Source of the DNA: Actinomadura nitritigenes
GTDB taxonomy: Bacteria; Actinomycetota; Actinomycetes; Streptosporangiales; Streptosporangiaceae
Direction: 5' to 3'
Length of the DNA: 64,000 nucleotides
Assembly (NCBI RefSeq): GCF_017573545.1
Contig: NZ_JAGEOK010000013.1
Location: 62,001 to 126,000 of the forward strand
Numbering within the stretch: the stretch's first letter is position 1; every line of letters begins with the position of its first letter. Of this stretch, positions 50,514 to 59,405 are shown one piece after another. The notes below the pieces were generated by a model that did no database searches, was not told where the DNA came from, and saw nothing but the letters and a program-made list of their open reading frames with translations. The position numbers and the translations under genes are program-made.

Positions 50514-52271
50514 TCAGGTGATCTCGACGATGGGAAGGTGGAGTGCCGCTGGAGCGTCCGCTGGAACGACGGGATTCTTCGGAAGGACGGGGGTGATTCT
50601 TCGATAGGTGTCGCCCGGCTCGGGGCGGGTGTCGGCCTCGCCCCGGTTGGGCCAGAAGGACATCGCGCGTTCGGCCTGCGCGGTGATCGTGAGGGACGGG
50701 TTGACGCCGAGGTTGGCGGAGACCGCCGAGCCGTCCACGATGTGCAGGCCGGGGTGCCCGTACACCCGGTGGTAGGCGTCGATGACGCCGGATTCGGCGG
50801 AGTCGCCGATGGCGCAGCCACCGAGGAAGTGCGCGGTCATCGGGACGTCGAACAGATCGCCCCAGGTGCCGCCGGCGATCCCGCCGATCTCCTCGCCGAT
50901 CAGCCGGGTCGCCTGGTGCCCCTCGGGGATCCAGGTGGGGTTCGGCTCCCCGTGCCCCGCGGACGCGCGAACGTCCCAGCCGAACGGGCCCCTCTTCGGG
51001 CGGAGCGTGATCGAGTTGTCCCGGGTCTGCATGACCAGCGCGATCACGGTCCGCTCGGACCAGTGCCGGACGTCGAAGAGCTGGATCAGATCACGGGGGC
51101 GGCGCACCGCCTCGCGCGCGAACTTCAGGATCCGGGGCGTGTGCCGCTCACCGGGCCCGTCCCCGTCGATCAGCAGGGTCTGCAGCCCGGCGAGGAGGTT
51201 GGACCCGCGGCCGTAGCGGACGGGCTCGATGTGGGTCTCGGGAGTCGGATGGAAGGAGGAGGTGATCGCCACGCCCTTGGAGAAGTCCGGGCCGGGCGTG
51301 CCGTTGCGGCGGCCGCCGCCGAGGATGGCCTCGGAGTTGGTCCGCGTCAGCGCCCCGAGCCGGTCGGACAGGCGCGGCAGCAGGCCGGTGCTCTTCAGCT
51401 TGTGGAGCAGCTTCTGGGTGCCGTAGGTTCCGGCCGCGAACACCACCTGCCCGGCGGTGAGCGTCCTGCGGTTGCGCCCGAACGAACCGGTCCGCACGAT
51501 CTCGACCGCGTAGCCGCCGCCCGCCAGCGGCTTCACCGAGGTCACGCGGCTGAGCGGCATCACCCGGGCCCCGGCCTTCTCGGCGAGGTACAGGTAGTTC
51601 TCGGTGAGCATGTTCTTCGCGCCGTGGCGGCATCCCACCATGCACTCGCCGCACTCCAGGCAGCCGCGGCGGCGCGGGCCCACGCCGCCGAAGAACGGGT
51701 CGCCGCTCTCGACGCCCGCGCCACGGCCGAAGTAGACGCCCACCGGAGTCCTGACGAAGGTGCCGGCCGCGCCCATCCGGTCGGCCACCTTCCTCATGAC
51801 CTTGTCGGCCTCGGTCGTGGTCGGGTTCTCGACGACGCCCAGCATGCGCTTGGCCTGGTCGTAGTAGGGGGCGAGCTCGTCCTGCCAGTCGGTGATGTGC
51901 GCCCACTGCCGGTCCTGGAAGAACGGCGCGGGCGGCACGTACAGGGTGTTGGCGTAGTTGAGCGACCCGCCGCCGACGCCCGCGCCGGCCATCACCAGGA
52001 CCCGGCTGGACTTCGCGCCGCGGATCAGGTGCAGCCGTTGGATCCCGGTGAGGCCGAGCGCCGGCGCCCACAGGTACCGGGAGACGCGCCAGTTCGTCTT
52101 CGGCAGTGCGGGGTACCGGGCGCCGGGCGCCGCGGAGGGAGCGGTGTCGAAGCGGCGGCCCGCCTCGATCACGCCGACCTTGTACCCCTTCTCGGTCAGC
52201 CGCAGCGCCGAGACGCTGCCGCCGAACCCTGACCCGACGACGAGCACGTCGAAGTCGTGCTTCACGGCCAT
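50514..52271 (-). CDS. choD: GMC-family oxidase, ChoD-like (putative cholesterol/sterol oxidase)
   Basis: A 585-residue FAD flavoprotein. FAD Rossmann motif is VLVVGSGFGGSVSALRL (about residues 9-25); AGAGVGGGSLNYAN follows. A cysteine-rich insert CLECGECMVGC resembles a ferredoxin-like Fe-S site, and the C-terminal HFLGGCAIG...LHIVDGSAVSANLGVNPSLTITA holds the GMC active-site segment. It is the type annotated ChoD in Mycobacterium, where it lies beside guaB3; here glpD, a TetR gene and an aldehyde dehydrogenase intervene. It follows the aldehyde dehydrogenase gene by two bases in one operon. Substrate uncertain. Confidence 0.85.
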   Translation of the reverse strand: MAVKHDFDVLVVGSGFGGSVSALRLTEKGYKVGVIEAGRRFDTAPSAAPGARYPALPKTNWRVSRYLWAPALGLTGIQRLHLIRGAKSSRVLVMAGAGVGGGSLNYANTLYVPPAPFFQDRQWAHITDWQDELAPYYDQAKRMLGVVENPTTTEADKVMRKVADRMGAAGTFVRTPVGVYFGRGAGVESGDPFFGGVGPRRRGCLECGECMVGCRHGAKNMLTENYLYLAEKAGARVMPLSRVTSVKPLAGGGYAVEIVRTGSFGRNRRTLTAGQVVFAAGTYGTQKLLHKLKSTGLLPRLSDRLGALTRTNSEAILGGGRRNGTPGPDFSKGVAITSSFHPTPETHIEPVRYGRGSNLLAGLQTLLIDGDGPGERHTPRILKFAREAVRRPRDLIQLFDVRHWSERTVIALVMQTRDNSITLRPKRGPFGWDVRASAGHGEPNPTWIPEGHQATRLIGEEIGGIAGGTWGDLFDVPMTAHFLGGCAIGDSAESGVIDAYHRVYGHPGLHIVDGSAVSANLGVNPSLTITAQAERAMSFWPNRGEADTRPEPGDTYRRITPVLPKNPVVPADAPAALHLPIVEIT

Positions 52272-52273
52272 CC

Positions 52274-53854
52274 TTACTTGATCCGCAGCTTCTTCATCAG
52301 CTTGATGCCGGTGGCCATGAAGTCGGCGAACTTGTCATAGCCGAGGGAGCCGGGGGGCTCGAGGTCCATGATGTGCTGGCTCGCGACGGTCTGCACCTCG
52401 GTGAACTTGAGCATGCCCTCGGCGCCGTGGCGGCGGCCCACGCCGGACTGCTTCATCCCGCCCATCGGCGAGTCGTAGGACGCGTAGGCGGCGCCGTACC
52501 CGTCGTTGATGTTGACGGTGCCGGCCTGGATCCTGGCGGCGAGCCGGCGGGCCCGCGCGGGGTTCTTCGTCCACACCGAGGCGTTCAGCCCGTAGGCGGT
52601 GTCGTTGGCGCGGGCCACGACCTCGTCCTCGTCCCGGTACTTGTAGATCGCGACGACCGGGCCGAACGTCTCGTTGGCGCACAAGTCCATGTCGCCGTTG
52701 ACGTCCGCGAGGAGCGTCGGCTCGTAGAAGAGCGGGCCGATGTCGGGGCGGGCGTTGCCGCCGGCCAGGACGGTCGCGCCCTCCTTGACGGCCTGGTCCA
52801 CGTGCTGCGTCACCGCGTCCAGCTGGCGCTGGTAGGTCAGCGAGCCCATCTCGGCCTCGAAGTCCAGGCCGGTGCCGAGCTTCATGCCCTTGACCAGCTC
52901 GACGAGGCGCGGGACGAACCGGTCGTAGATGTCCTCGTGGACGTACATCCGCTCGATCGAGATGCACAGCTGCCCGGCGTTGGTGAAGCACGCGCGGATG
53001 GCGCCGCGCGCGGTCCGCTCGACGTCGGCGTCCGCCATCACGATCATCGGGTTCTTGCCGCCGAGCTCCAGCGAGTACGACACCAGCCGGGGGGCGACGC
53101 GCTCGGCGATCGCCTTGCCGCCGCGCGTGGAGCCGGTGAACGAGACGTAGTCGGCGTCGTCGATCAGCGGGTCGCCGATCTCGCCCGGGTCGCCGACGAC
53201 GATCTGCCACACGTCGCGCGGCAGCCCCAGCGCGACCAGCAGGTCCAGCACCCACAGGCTGGACAGGCACGTCTGGGTGTCCGGCTTGTGGATCACCGCG
53301 TTGCCCGCCATGATCGCCGGAGCGATGTCGCTGGCGCCGAGCGCGAACGGGTAGTTCCACGGCGAGATCAGCGCGACGACGCCCTTGGGGTGCCGCAGTT
53401 CCTGCACGCGGGTGAGGCCCGGCATCATGCCCTGCCGGCGCCGCGGCTTCAGCAGCTTCGCGGCCCGGCGGGCGTAGTAGAGCGAGCACAGCGCCACGTC
53501 GAGGAACTCCTCCATCGCGTGGCGGCGGGCCTTGCCGGTCTCGAGCTGGATGATGTCCAGGATCTCCTCGCGCCGGTCGACCAGCGCGTCCGACAGCCGC
53601 AGGAACGGCTTGACGCGCTCGCTCACCGGCAGCGCGGCCCACGCGCGCTGCGCCTCTCGGGCCCGCTCGTAGGCGGCCCGGACGTCATCGGCTCCGGACC
53701 GAGGGACCGTCGCGAGCGGCTCGCCCGTGAACGGACTGGGGATCGTCACCGTCTCGGCGCCGCCCGAAGCGACATGGGAGGCCAGCCGGTCGATCAGGGA
53801 CTGCGGGAGCTCGTGCTCTGCCTCGCCTTTGGCAGGGACCGTCGGGGATGCCAT
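52274..53854 (-). CDS. gabD2: Succinate-semialdehyde-type NAD(P)+ aldehyde dehydrogenase
   Basis: A 526-residue aldehyde dehydrogenase. Cofactor segments ISPWNYPFALG and FTGSTRGGKAIAERV precede the catalytic Glu in SLELGGKNPMIV and the catalytic Cys in NAGQLCISIER; ETFGPVVAIY is conserved. It resembles mycobacterial GabD2. Start is uncertain: ATG 53854 is used, and an ATG at 53881 is also in frame. It is first in an operon with the ChoD-like gene, suggesting an alcohol or sterol to aldehyde to acid route (inference). The TetR gene faces away from it. Confidence 0.88.
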   Translation of the reverse strand: MASPTVPAKGEAEHELPQSLIDRLASHVASGGAETVTIPSPFTGEPLATVPRSGADDVRAAYERAREAQRAWAALPVSERVKPFLRLSDALVDRREEILDIIQLETGKARRHAMEEFLDVALCSLYYARRAAKLLKPRRRQGMMPGLTRVQELRHPKGVVALISPWNYPFALGASDIAPAIMAGNAVIHKPDTQTCLSSLWVLDLLVALGLPRDVWQIVVGDPGEIGDPLIDDADYVSFTGSTRGGKAIAERVAPRLVSYSLELGGKNPMIVMADADVERTARGAIRACFTNAGQLCISIERMYVHEDIYDRFVPRLVELVKGMKLGTGLDFEAEMGSLTYQRQLDAVTQHVDQAVKEGATVLAGGNARPDIGPLFYEPTLLADVNGDMDLCANETFGPVVAIYKYRDEDEVVARANDTAYGLNASVWTKNPARARRLAARIQAGTVNINDGYGAAYASYDSPMGGMKQSGVGRRHGAEGMLKFTEVQTVASQHIMDLEPPGSLGYDKFADFMATGIKLMKKLRIK

Positions 53855-53969
53855 GCAGGCAGGGTATGACCCCCTGGCCATTTTTGGCTACCCGCAGGTA
53901 ACAGCGCACTTGCCGTGAAATGCCCCACCTTCCATGGGTTTTCCCGTCCGGCACTGACAACCATCCACC

Positions 53970-54009
53970 GAACGGACCGTTCCAACCCCGGCGGAGTTGC
54001 GCAACTCCG
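53970..54009. promoter_or_regulatory. Two palindromes between ALDH operon and TetR gene
   Basis: CGGAGTTGCGCAACTCCG (53992-54009) is an 18-bp perfect palindrome. GAACGG-A-CCGTTC (53970-53982) is a 13-bp interrupted one ten bases away. Both lie in the divergent control region and are the natural candidate sites for the adjacent TetR-family repressor. Confidence 0.6.
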
Positions 54010-54143
54010 GGACTGACCGCGTCCGACCGGTGTATTCCGAGAACAGGAGGAGAATCCGGCGCCCATCCCGCCGCTCCCGGACGTCCGCTGCCGCGCGTCA
54101 GGAGCGCCGTGGACGCGCGCCATGGCAGCGGAGGGAACAGCAC

Positions 54144-55139
54144 ATGAACGACGCCCACGGCGACCTACGGCCCGAGGGTGACCCGACGGACGCGAGCGAC
54201 CCCCGCACCCCGCGCCCGCCCAGCGGCGGCAGCACGACCCCGTCCGCACCCCCCACAGAGACCACCGCCGGTACGGCCGCCCTTCCGGACGGCCCCACCG
54301 TCGGAGGAGCGCTCGCCACGACCACCCGCCCCGATGAGGCGACCACCCTCACCGGGGACCCTGGCAAGGTCGGCAACGGTGCGTCCCCGCGCGCCGCCGT
54401 GCCCGCCGCGCGACCTGGCGAACCGGAGAGCGGAAGCCAGGCACCACTGCCTCCGGGCTTTGGAGGGCGTCCGGTGACCACCGAGCCGCGAACACTCGAG
54501 CGCGACGCCGGCCAGTCACGGCAGCCCGCCCGCGGGACGGGACGAGCGGGCCAGGTGAACGTGCGGCAGGAGCGCCGCGAACAGACCCGGACCGCCCTGC
54601 TGTCCGCCGCGGAGCGCCTGTGGGCGGAGCGCGGGATCCACGGCGCCTCGCTCGACGACATCGCCGCGGCGGCGGGTCTCACCAAGGGAGCGGTGTACTC
54701 GAACTTCGCCGGCAAGACGGACCTGCTGCTGGCCCTGCTCGAACGCTTCACCAGCGACCGCCTCGGCACGGACGTCTGCGACGAACTGCGGTCCGCCGAC
54801 CAGGCGCGTGACGACGCCGGGCGCACCGGCCGCAACACCTCGCGCGACGGCTCCGACGACCGCGCCCGCCGACTCGCGCTCCTGCTGGTGGAGTTCTGGC
54901 TCTACGGCATGCGCGACTACGCGGCGGGCTGGCGGATCGCCGACTGGTACGCCGAACGCCGGGCGCATCTGGCCAGCGAGTTGCGCGACGTGGACGGCAT
55001 CGCCCCGTCCGAGCGCGCGGCGCTGGCGATGGCGCTGGACTTCGGGCTGGCCTTCCAGCACCTGCTCGACCCCGATCGCGTCCCCGCCGACCTCTACTCG
55101 ACCGGCATAGACCTCATGCTGGGGCGAGCAGCCAGCTGA
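54144..55139 (+). CDS. TetR-family regulator with long disordered N-terminal extension
   Basis: From ATG 54144 (GGAGGG upstream) the product is 331 residues. The first about 130 are Pro/Thr/Ala-rich and disordered. The HTH follows (TRTALLSAAERLWAERGIHGASLDDIAAAAGLTKGAVYSNFAGKTDLLLALLERF) with an ordinary C-terminal ligand domain. GTG 54474 is in frame, also has GGAGGG six bases upstream, and would give a 221-residue protein of usual TetR length. Both starts may be used. It likely represses the divergent aldehyde dehydrogenase/ChoD operon through the palindromes. Confidence 0.82.
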   Translation: MNDAHGDLRPEGDPTDASDPRTPRPPSGGSTTPSAPPTETTAGTAALPDGPTVGGALATTTRPDEATTLTGDPGKVGNGASPRAAVPAARPGEPESGSQAPLPPGFGGRPVTTEPRTLERDAGQSRQPARGTGRAGQVNVRQERREQTRTALLSAAERLWAERGIHGASLDDIAAAAGLTKGAVYSNFAGKTDLLLALLERFTSDRLGTDVCDELRSADQARDDAGRTGRNTSRDGSDDRARRLALLLVEFWLYGMRDYAAGWRIADWYAERRAHLASELRDVDGIAPSERAALAMALDFGLAFQHLLDPDRVPADLYSTGIDLMLGRAAS

Positions 55140-56209
55140 TCCGCCTTTCCGGCCCACCGGACAGGCGCGGTCGACCAGCCGGCACCGCCGCCTGGCGTGC
55201 ACACCTGGCGCAGGCGGGCGGGGCCGCCCACCTGGCAGGGCCAGCCCACCCCGCTGGCATGGTCAGGCGCACGCCCGGGCGGCACCGCCGAGCAGCGGGG
55301 AAGAAGGCCCCACGAAACCGGCGGCCTGCACCACCGGTGACCAAGCCCCCCCGGCACGGCCGACCCGCCCGGGCGGCAGGGTCGAACAGCGCGGACATTG
55401 CCCCACCACCATCTGGCGGGTCGGCACGCCCGGTGAGCGAGGCACAACCGGAACCGTCAGCCCACGCGGCCGACAGGGTCGCCCGGGCGCCCCTGTCGGC
55501 CGCACCGTTGAGGGTGCGAGCAGTCAAGCCCTCGCTGGCCCGGCCGGTCGGCATGGGCGACGGTCGGTCTGCGCGGCCCGGGCGGCGCGGGCGGTTGGCC
55601 CCCGGGTGGCAAGATCGGGCAGCCCACGCCCTCGGCGCAAACGGCTGAGGTGGTTGGGCAGTCGCGGGCGGTGGGGCCACTCAACCGGCGTGCCGGTGCG
55701 CCGGTCGAGTGGCCCCACCTGCTTGCTCGGGCAGCGCGGGTGATCCGGCCTGCCGCTAGGCCAAACGGCCCTGCCCACCCATACGACCCACCCGCCTGGA
55801 CGGGCACGGCGGCCAACCCGACACGGCCAACCCGACCGGGCTGGGACGGGCGGCCAACCCAACCAGGCGATCACGCCTGGGCGGGCACGGGCGGGCGGCA
55901 CGCCTGGACGGGCTCGGGCGGACTGCACGGGCGGGTGCCGCGCCTGAGCGGGCTGGGACGGGCGGCTGATCCGACCGGGCGGCGCGTCTGGGCGGGCACG
56001 GCCTACCCGGCGCGGGCAGCCGGCCCGACCGGGCGGACACGGGCACGGCCCGACCGGGCGGGCATGGGCGGCCGACCTGGGTGGGCGGCGCGCCTGGGCG
56101 GGCCCGGGCGGGCTGCGGGGGGCGGCTCGGCTTTGGGGAGTTGCCCGGCTGGTGCAGCTCCCGAGGGGTTTCGGCTGCTGGGGGGAGTCTGGTCGTAGAG
56201 GTGGGCGGG
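55140..56209. other. Gene-free repeat-rich stretch, 1.07 kb
   Basis: No supported gene. The second half is packed with variants of CGCCTGGGCGGGCACGGGCGG and GACCGGGCGGG; the first half is mixed and holds one very long hairpin (55671-55718). Long frames cross it on both strands but give Pro/Arg/Gly repeats without motifs. It resembles the gaps at 15.5 and 46.1 kb. Confidence 0.6.
55671..55718. terminator. 20-bp hairpin in gene-free stretch
   Basis: 55671-55690 pairs with 55699-55718 with a single mismatch around TGCCGGTG. It is far stronger than other hairpins in the window and lies 530 bases after the TetR gene, so its role is unclear. Confidence 0.5.
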
Positions 56210-57946
56210 TCAGATGGCGGTGGGGACGATGTCGGGGGCGCCTCGGCGGCTGGCGTCGGCTTCCTGGTCGTCGTCCTGGGTCTGGGAGGCGCGTTCGGCT
56301 TCGACGCGCTTGCGGTAGTACTCGATCTCCCGGTCGCGCTGCTTCTTCGACCAGCCGAGGACGGGCGCGAGGAGGTCGGCGGCCTCCTGCGCGACGCCGA
56401 CGCCCCGGTCCCACGTCTCGATGGAGATGCGGGTGCGGCGTGCGAGGACGTCGTTGAGGTGGCGGGCGCCCTCGTTCGTGGCGGCGTAGACGACCTCGGC
56501 GCGCAGATAGTCGTCCGCGCCGGACAGGGGCTTGCCGAGGTCTGGCTTGTCGGAGATGAGTTCGAGGAGGTCGTCGGTGAGGGTGCCGTAGCGGCCCAGG
56601 AGGTGCTCGACGCGGGCGACGTGCACGCCGTAGCGGGACGCGAGGCGGTGGCGGGCGTTCCACATGGCCTGGAAGCCGTCGCCGCCCACGAGCGGGACCC
56701 GGTCGGTGCAGGACTCGGGGATCTTGCCGTCGAGGCCGTGGGCGACGGCGTCGATGGCGTCCTTCGCCATGACGCGGTACGTCGTGTACTTGCCACCCGC
56801 GACCAGCACGAGGCCCGGGACGGGGTGCGCCACGACGTGCTCGCGGGACAGCTTGGACGTCTCCTCGGTCTCGCCGGTGAGCAGGGGCCGCAGGCCCGCG
56901 TAGACGCCTTCGACGTCGTCGTGGGTGAGCGGGGTGGTCAGGACGGTGTTGACATGGTCGAGGACGTATTCGATGTCGGCCTTGGACGCGGCCGGGTGGG
57001 CCTTGTCGAGGTCCCAGGCGGTGTCGGTGGTGCCGATGATCCAGTGCCGTCCCCACGGGATGACGAACAGCACGGACTTCTCGGTGCGCAGGATGATCCC
57101 GGTCGAGGAGTGGATGCGGTCCTTCGGGACGACGAGGTGGATGCCCTTGGACGCCTTCACGTGGATCTGGCCGCGGCCGCCGACGAGCTCCTGGATGTCG
57201 TCGGTCCAGACGCCGGTGGCGTTGACGACCTGCTTCGCGCGGACCTCGCTGGTGGTGTTGCCCTCCAGGTCGCGGATGCGCAGCCCGGTGACGCGCTCGC
57301 CCTCGCGCAGGAGACCGAGGACCTGGGTGCGGGACGCGATCTGCGCGCCGTACTCGGCGGCGGTCCGCAGCACCGTCATGACGTAGCGGGCGTCGTCGAC
57401 CTGCGCGTCCCAGTACTGGATGGCGCCGGTGAAGGCGTCCTTGCGCAGGGACGGCGCGAGCCGCAGCGCGCCGCGACGGGTCAGGTGCCGGTGGTGCGGG
57501 ACGCCGCGCGACAGACCCATCTGGAGGGACAGGAGGTCGTAAAGGGCGACGCCGGCGCCGAAGTAGGCGCGTTCCCACACGTGGTGGGTGGTCGGCAGCA
57601 GGAACGGGACGGGACGGACCAGATGCGGTGCGATCTGCTGCAGCAGCAGGCTGCGTTCGGTGAGCGCCTCGCGGACCAGGTCGAAGTTGTACTGCTCCAG
57701 GTAGCGCAGCCCGCCGTGGATCAGCTTGGACGACCGGGACGACGTCCCGGACGCGAAGTCGCGCGCCTCCACGACCGCGACCGAGAGGCCGCGGGTCGCG
57801 GCGTCCAGCGCCGCGCCGGCCCCGACGATCCCGCCGCCCACGACCACGACGTCGAATTCCTCGCGGCCCATCCGGTCGAGCGCGGCGGCCCGTTCGGCGG
57901 GGCCGAGCCGTGAGCTGCCGAGGCCGGTCACCGGTGATCCCGTCAT
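56210..57946 (-). CDS. glpD: Aerobic glycerol-3-phosphate dehydrogenase
   Basis: A 578-residue membrane-associated FAD enzyme oxidising glycerol 3-phosphate to dihydroxyacetone phosphate and passing electrons to quinone. FAD motif FDVVVVGGGIVGAGAALDAATRG; SSRSSKLIHGGLRYLEQ is a GlpD signature; VLFVIPWGRHWIIGTTD and VAGGKYTTYRVMAKDA hold further FAD contacts; the C-terminal cap domain follows. ATG 57946 with GGGGG upstream. Dihydroxyacetone phosphate enters glycolysis; the enzyme also balances the glycerol-phosphate pool that feeds CDP-glycerol. Confidence 0.95.
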   Translation of the reverse strand: MTGSPVTGLGSSRLGPAERAAALDRMGREEFDVVVVGGGIVGAGAALDAATRGLSVAVVEARDFASGTSSRSSKLIHGGLRYLEQYNFDLVREALTERSLLLQQIAPHLVRPVPFLLPTTHHVWERAYFGAGVALYDLLSLQMGLSRGVPHHRHLTRRGALRLAPSLRKDAFTGAIQYWDAQVDDARYVMTVLRTAAEYGAQIASRTQVLGLLREGERVTGLRIRDLEGNTTSEVRAKQVVNATGVWTDDIQELVGGRGQIHVKASKGIHLVVPKDRIHSSTGIILRTEKSVLFVIPWGRHWIIGTTDTAWDLDKAHPAASKADIEYVLDHVNTVLTTPLTHDDVEGVYAGLRPLLTGETEETSKLSREHVVAHPVPGLVLVAGGKYTTYRVMAKDAIDAVAHGLDGKIPESCTDRVPLVGGDGFQAMWNARHRLASRYGVHVARVEHLLGRYGTLTDDLLELISDKPDLGKPLSGADDYLRAEVVYAATNEGARHLNDVLARRTRISIETWDRGVGVAQEAADLLAPVLGWSKKQRDREIEYYRKRVEAERASQTQDDDQEADASRRGAPDIVPTAI

Positions 57947-58043
57947 CGCGATTCCCCCCAGATCGGTTCGTTTACGAGCAGTACCTACCCAACAGTAAGG
58001 ACAGGTCCACCCTCGAAACGCCCGATTCGGCGTGGGGTCGCTC

Positions 58044-59171
58044 TCAGTCGGTGGACCGGCGCGGCGCCACCACCACCTGTACCCGCTGGAACTCCTTCAA
58101 CTCCGTGTACCCGGAGGTCGCCATCGCGCGGCGCAGCGCGCCGATCAGGTTCATCGAGCCGTCCGCGACGTGCGAGGGGCCGTGCAGGATCTCCTCCAGC
58201 GAGCCGATGGTCCCGAGGTTCAGGCGGGTGCCGCGCGGGACGTCGCCGTGGTGGGCCTCGCTGCCCCAGTGGTAGCCGCGGCCGGGCGCCTCGCTGGACC
58301 GGGCGAACGGGGAGCCGACCATGACGGCGTCGGACCCGCAGGCGAACGCCTTCGCGATGTCGCCGCTGTTGGTCATGCCGCCGTCGGCGATGACGTGCAC
58401 GTACCGTCCGCCGGACTCGTCCATGTAGTCGCGGCGGGCGGCGGCGACGTCGGCGACGGCGGTGGCCATCGGGACGGCGACGCCGAGAACGGTCCGGGTG
58501 GTGTGCCCGGAGCCGCCGCCGAACCCGACGAGCACGCCGGCCGCGCCGGTCCGCATCAGGTGCAGCGCGGCGGTGTAGGTGGAGCAGCCGCCGACGATGA
58601 CGGGGACGTCGAGGTCGTAGATGAACTGCTTGAGGTTCAGCGGCTCGGCGCGCCCGGACACGTGCTCGGCGGACACGGTGGTGCCGCGGATGACGAACAG
58701 GTCGACGCCCGCGTCGATGACGGCCTTGTGAAACTGGGCGGTGCGCTGCGGGGACAGCCTCGCAGCGACGGTGACGCCGGCGTCGCGGATCTCCTGGATC
58801 CGGCGGCCGATCAGGTCCTCCTGGATCGGCGCGGTGTAGATCTCCTGGAGCCGCTGTGTGGCGCGGGCGTCGTCCAGCTCGGTGATCTCGGCGAGCAGCG
58901 GCTCGGGGTCCTCGTAGCGGGTCCACAGGCCTTCGAGGTCGAGCACGGCGAGGCCGTCCATCCGGCCCATCGCGATCGCGACGGCGGGGCTGACCACGCT
59001 GTCCATCGGCGCGACGACCAGCGGCATCTCGAACCGGTAGGCGTCGATCTGCCAGGCGACGCTGACCTCCTCGGGGTCGCGCGTGCGGCGCGACGGGACG
59101 ATGCCGATGTCGTCGAAGGCGTACGCCCGCCGACCGCTCTTGCCCCGGCCGATCTCCACCTCAGCAGCCAC
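58044..59171 (-). CDS. guaB3: GuaB3-family IMP dehydrogenase-related protein
   Basis: A 375-residue IMPDH/GMPR-barrel protein without CBS domains, the length of mycobacterial GuaB3. It shows AFDDIGIVPSRRTRD, VVAPMDSVVSP, VIVGGCSTYTAALHLM, VIADGGMTNSGDIAKAFACGSDAVMVGSPFA. The usual catalytic loop G-S-x-C-T-T is not seen; the corresponding stretch reads VIRGTTVSAEHVSG with no Cys, so ordinary IMP oxidation is unlikely. GTG 59171 has a strong SD (GGAGGAAGG). It follows guaB after 234 bases. Its role in purine metabolism is unproven. Confidence 0.88.
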   Translation of the reverse strand: MAAEVEIGRGKSGRRAYAFDDIGIVPSRRTRDPEEVSVAWQIDAYRFEMPLVVAPMDSVVSPAVAIAMGRMDGLAVLDLEGLWTRYEDPEPLLAEITELDDARATQRLQEIYTAPIQEDLIGRRIQEIRDAGVTVAARLSPQRTAQFHKAVIDAGVDLFVIRGTTVSAEHVSGRAEPLNLKQFIYDLDVPVIVGGCSTYTAALHLMRTGAAGVLVGFGGGSGHTTRTVLGVAVPMATAVADVAAARRDYMDESGGRYVHVIADGGMTNSGDIAKAFACGSDAVMVGSPFARSSEAPGRGYHWGSEAHHGDVPRGTRLNLGTIGSLEEILHGPSHVADGSMNLIGALRRAMATSGYTELKEFQRVQVVVAPRRSTD

Positions 59172-59204
59172 TGCGCCCTTCCTCCACCTCGCGGACAAGC
59201 GTGG

Positions 59205-59227
59205 TGTTCCCGCCGGTGGCGGGAACA
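59205..59227 (-). other. Hairpin between guaB and guaB3
   Basis: TGTTCCCGCC (59205-59214) pairs perfectly with GGCGGGAACA (59218-59227), loop GGT. It lies 34 bases upstream of the guaB3 start and may be a leaky terminator or mRNA regulator. Confidence 0.45.
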
Positions 59228-59405
59228 AGCCCCGCAAGAGCTTACGGCAGGCCGCGCCGTACCCCGCGACCAGGACGGATCCCGTCCCGTCCGCGACCAC
59301 GCCGAGCACCGCCCCGTGCCCGGCCTCACCATGCCGGGCGGGGTGGCGGTGAACGTGCCTAGGGGCGGCGGTGGACGTGTCGGCGGGCGCCGGTGCAGGG
59401 CCGGG

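Noticed and set aside
50397..52232. A 611-codon plus-strand frame opposite the ChoD-like gene
   Set aside because: It is a complement shadow; the minus-strand flavoprotein motifs are unambiguous.
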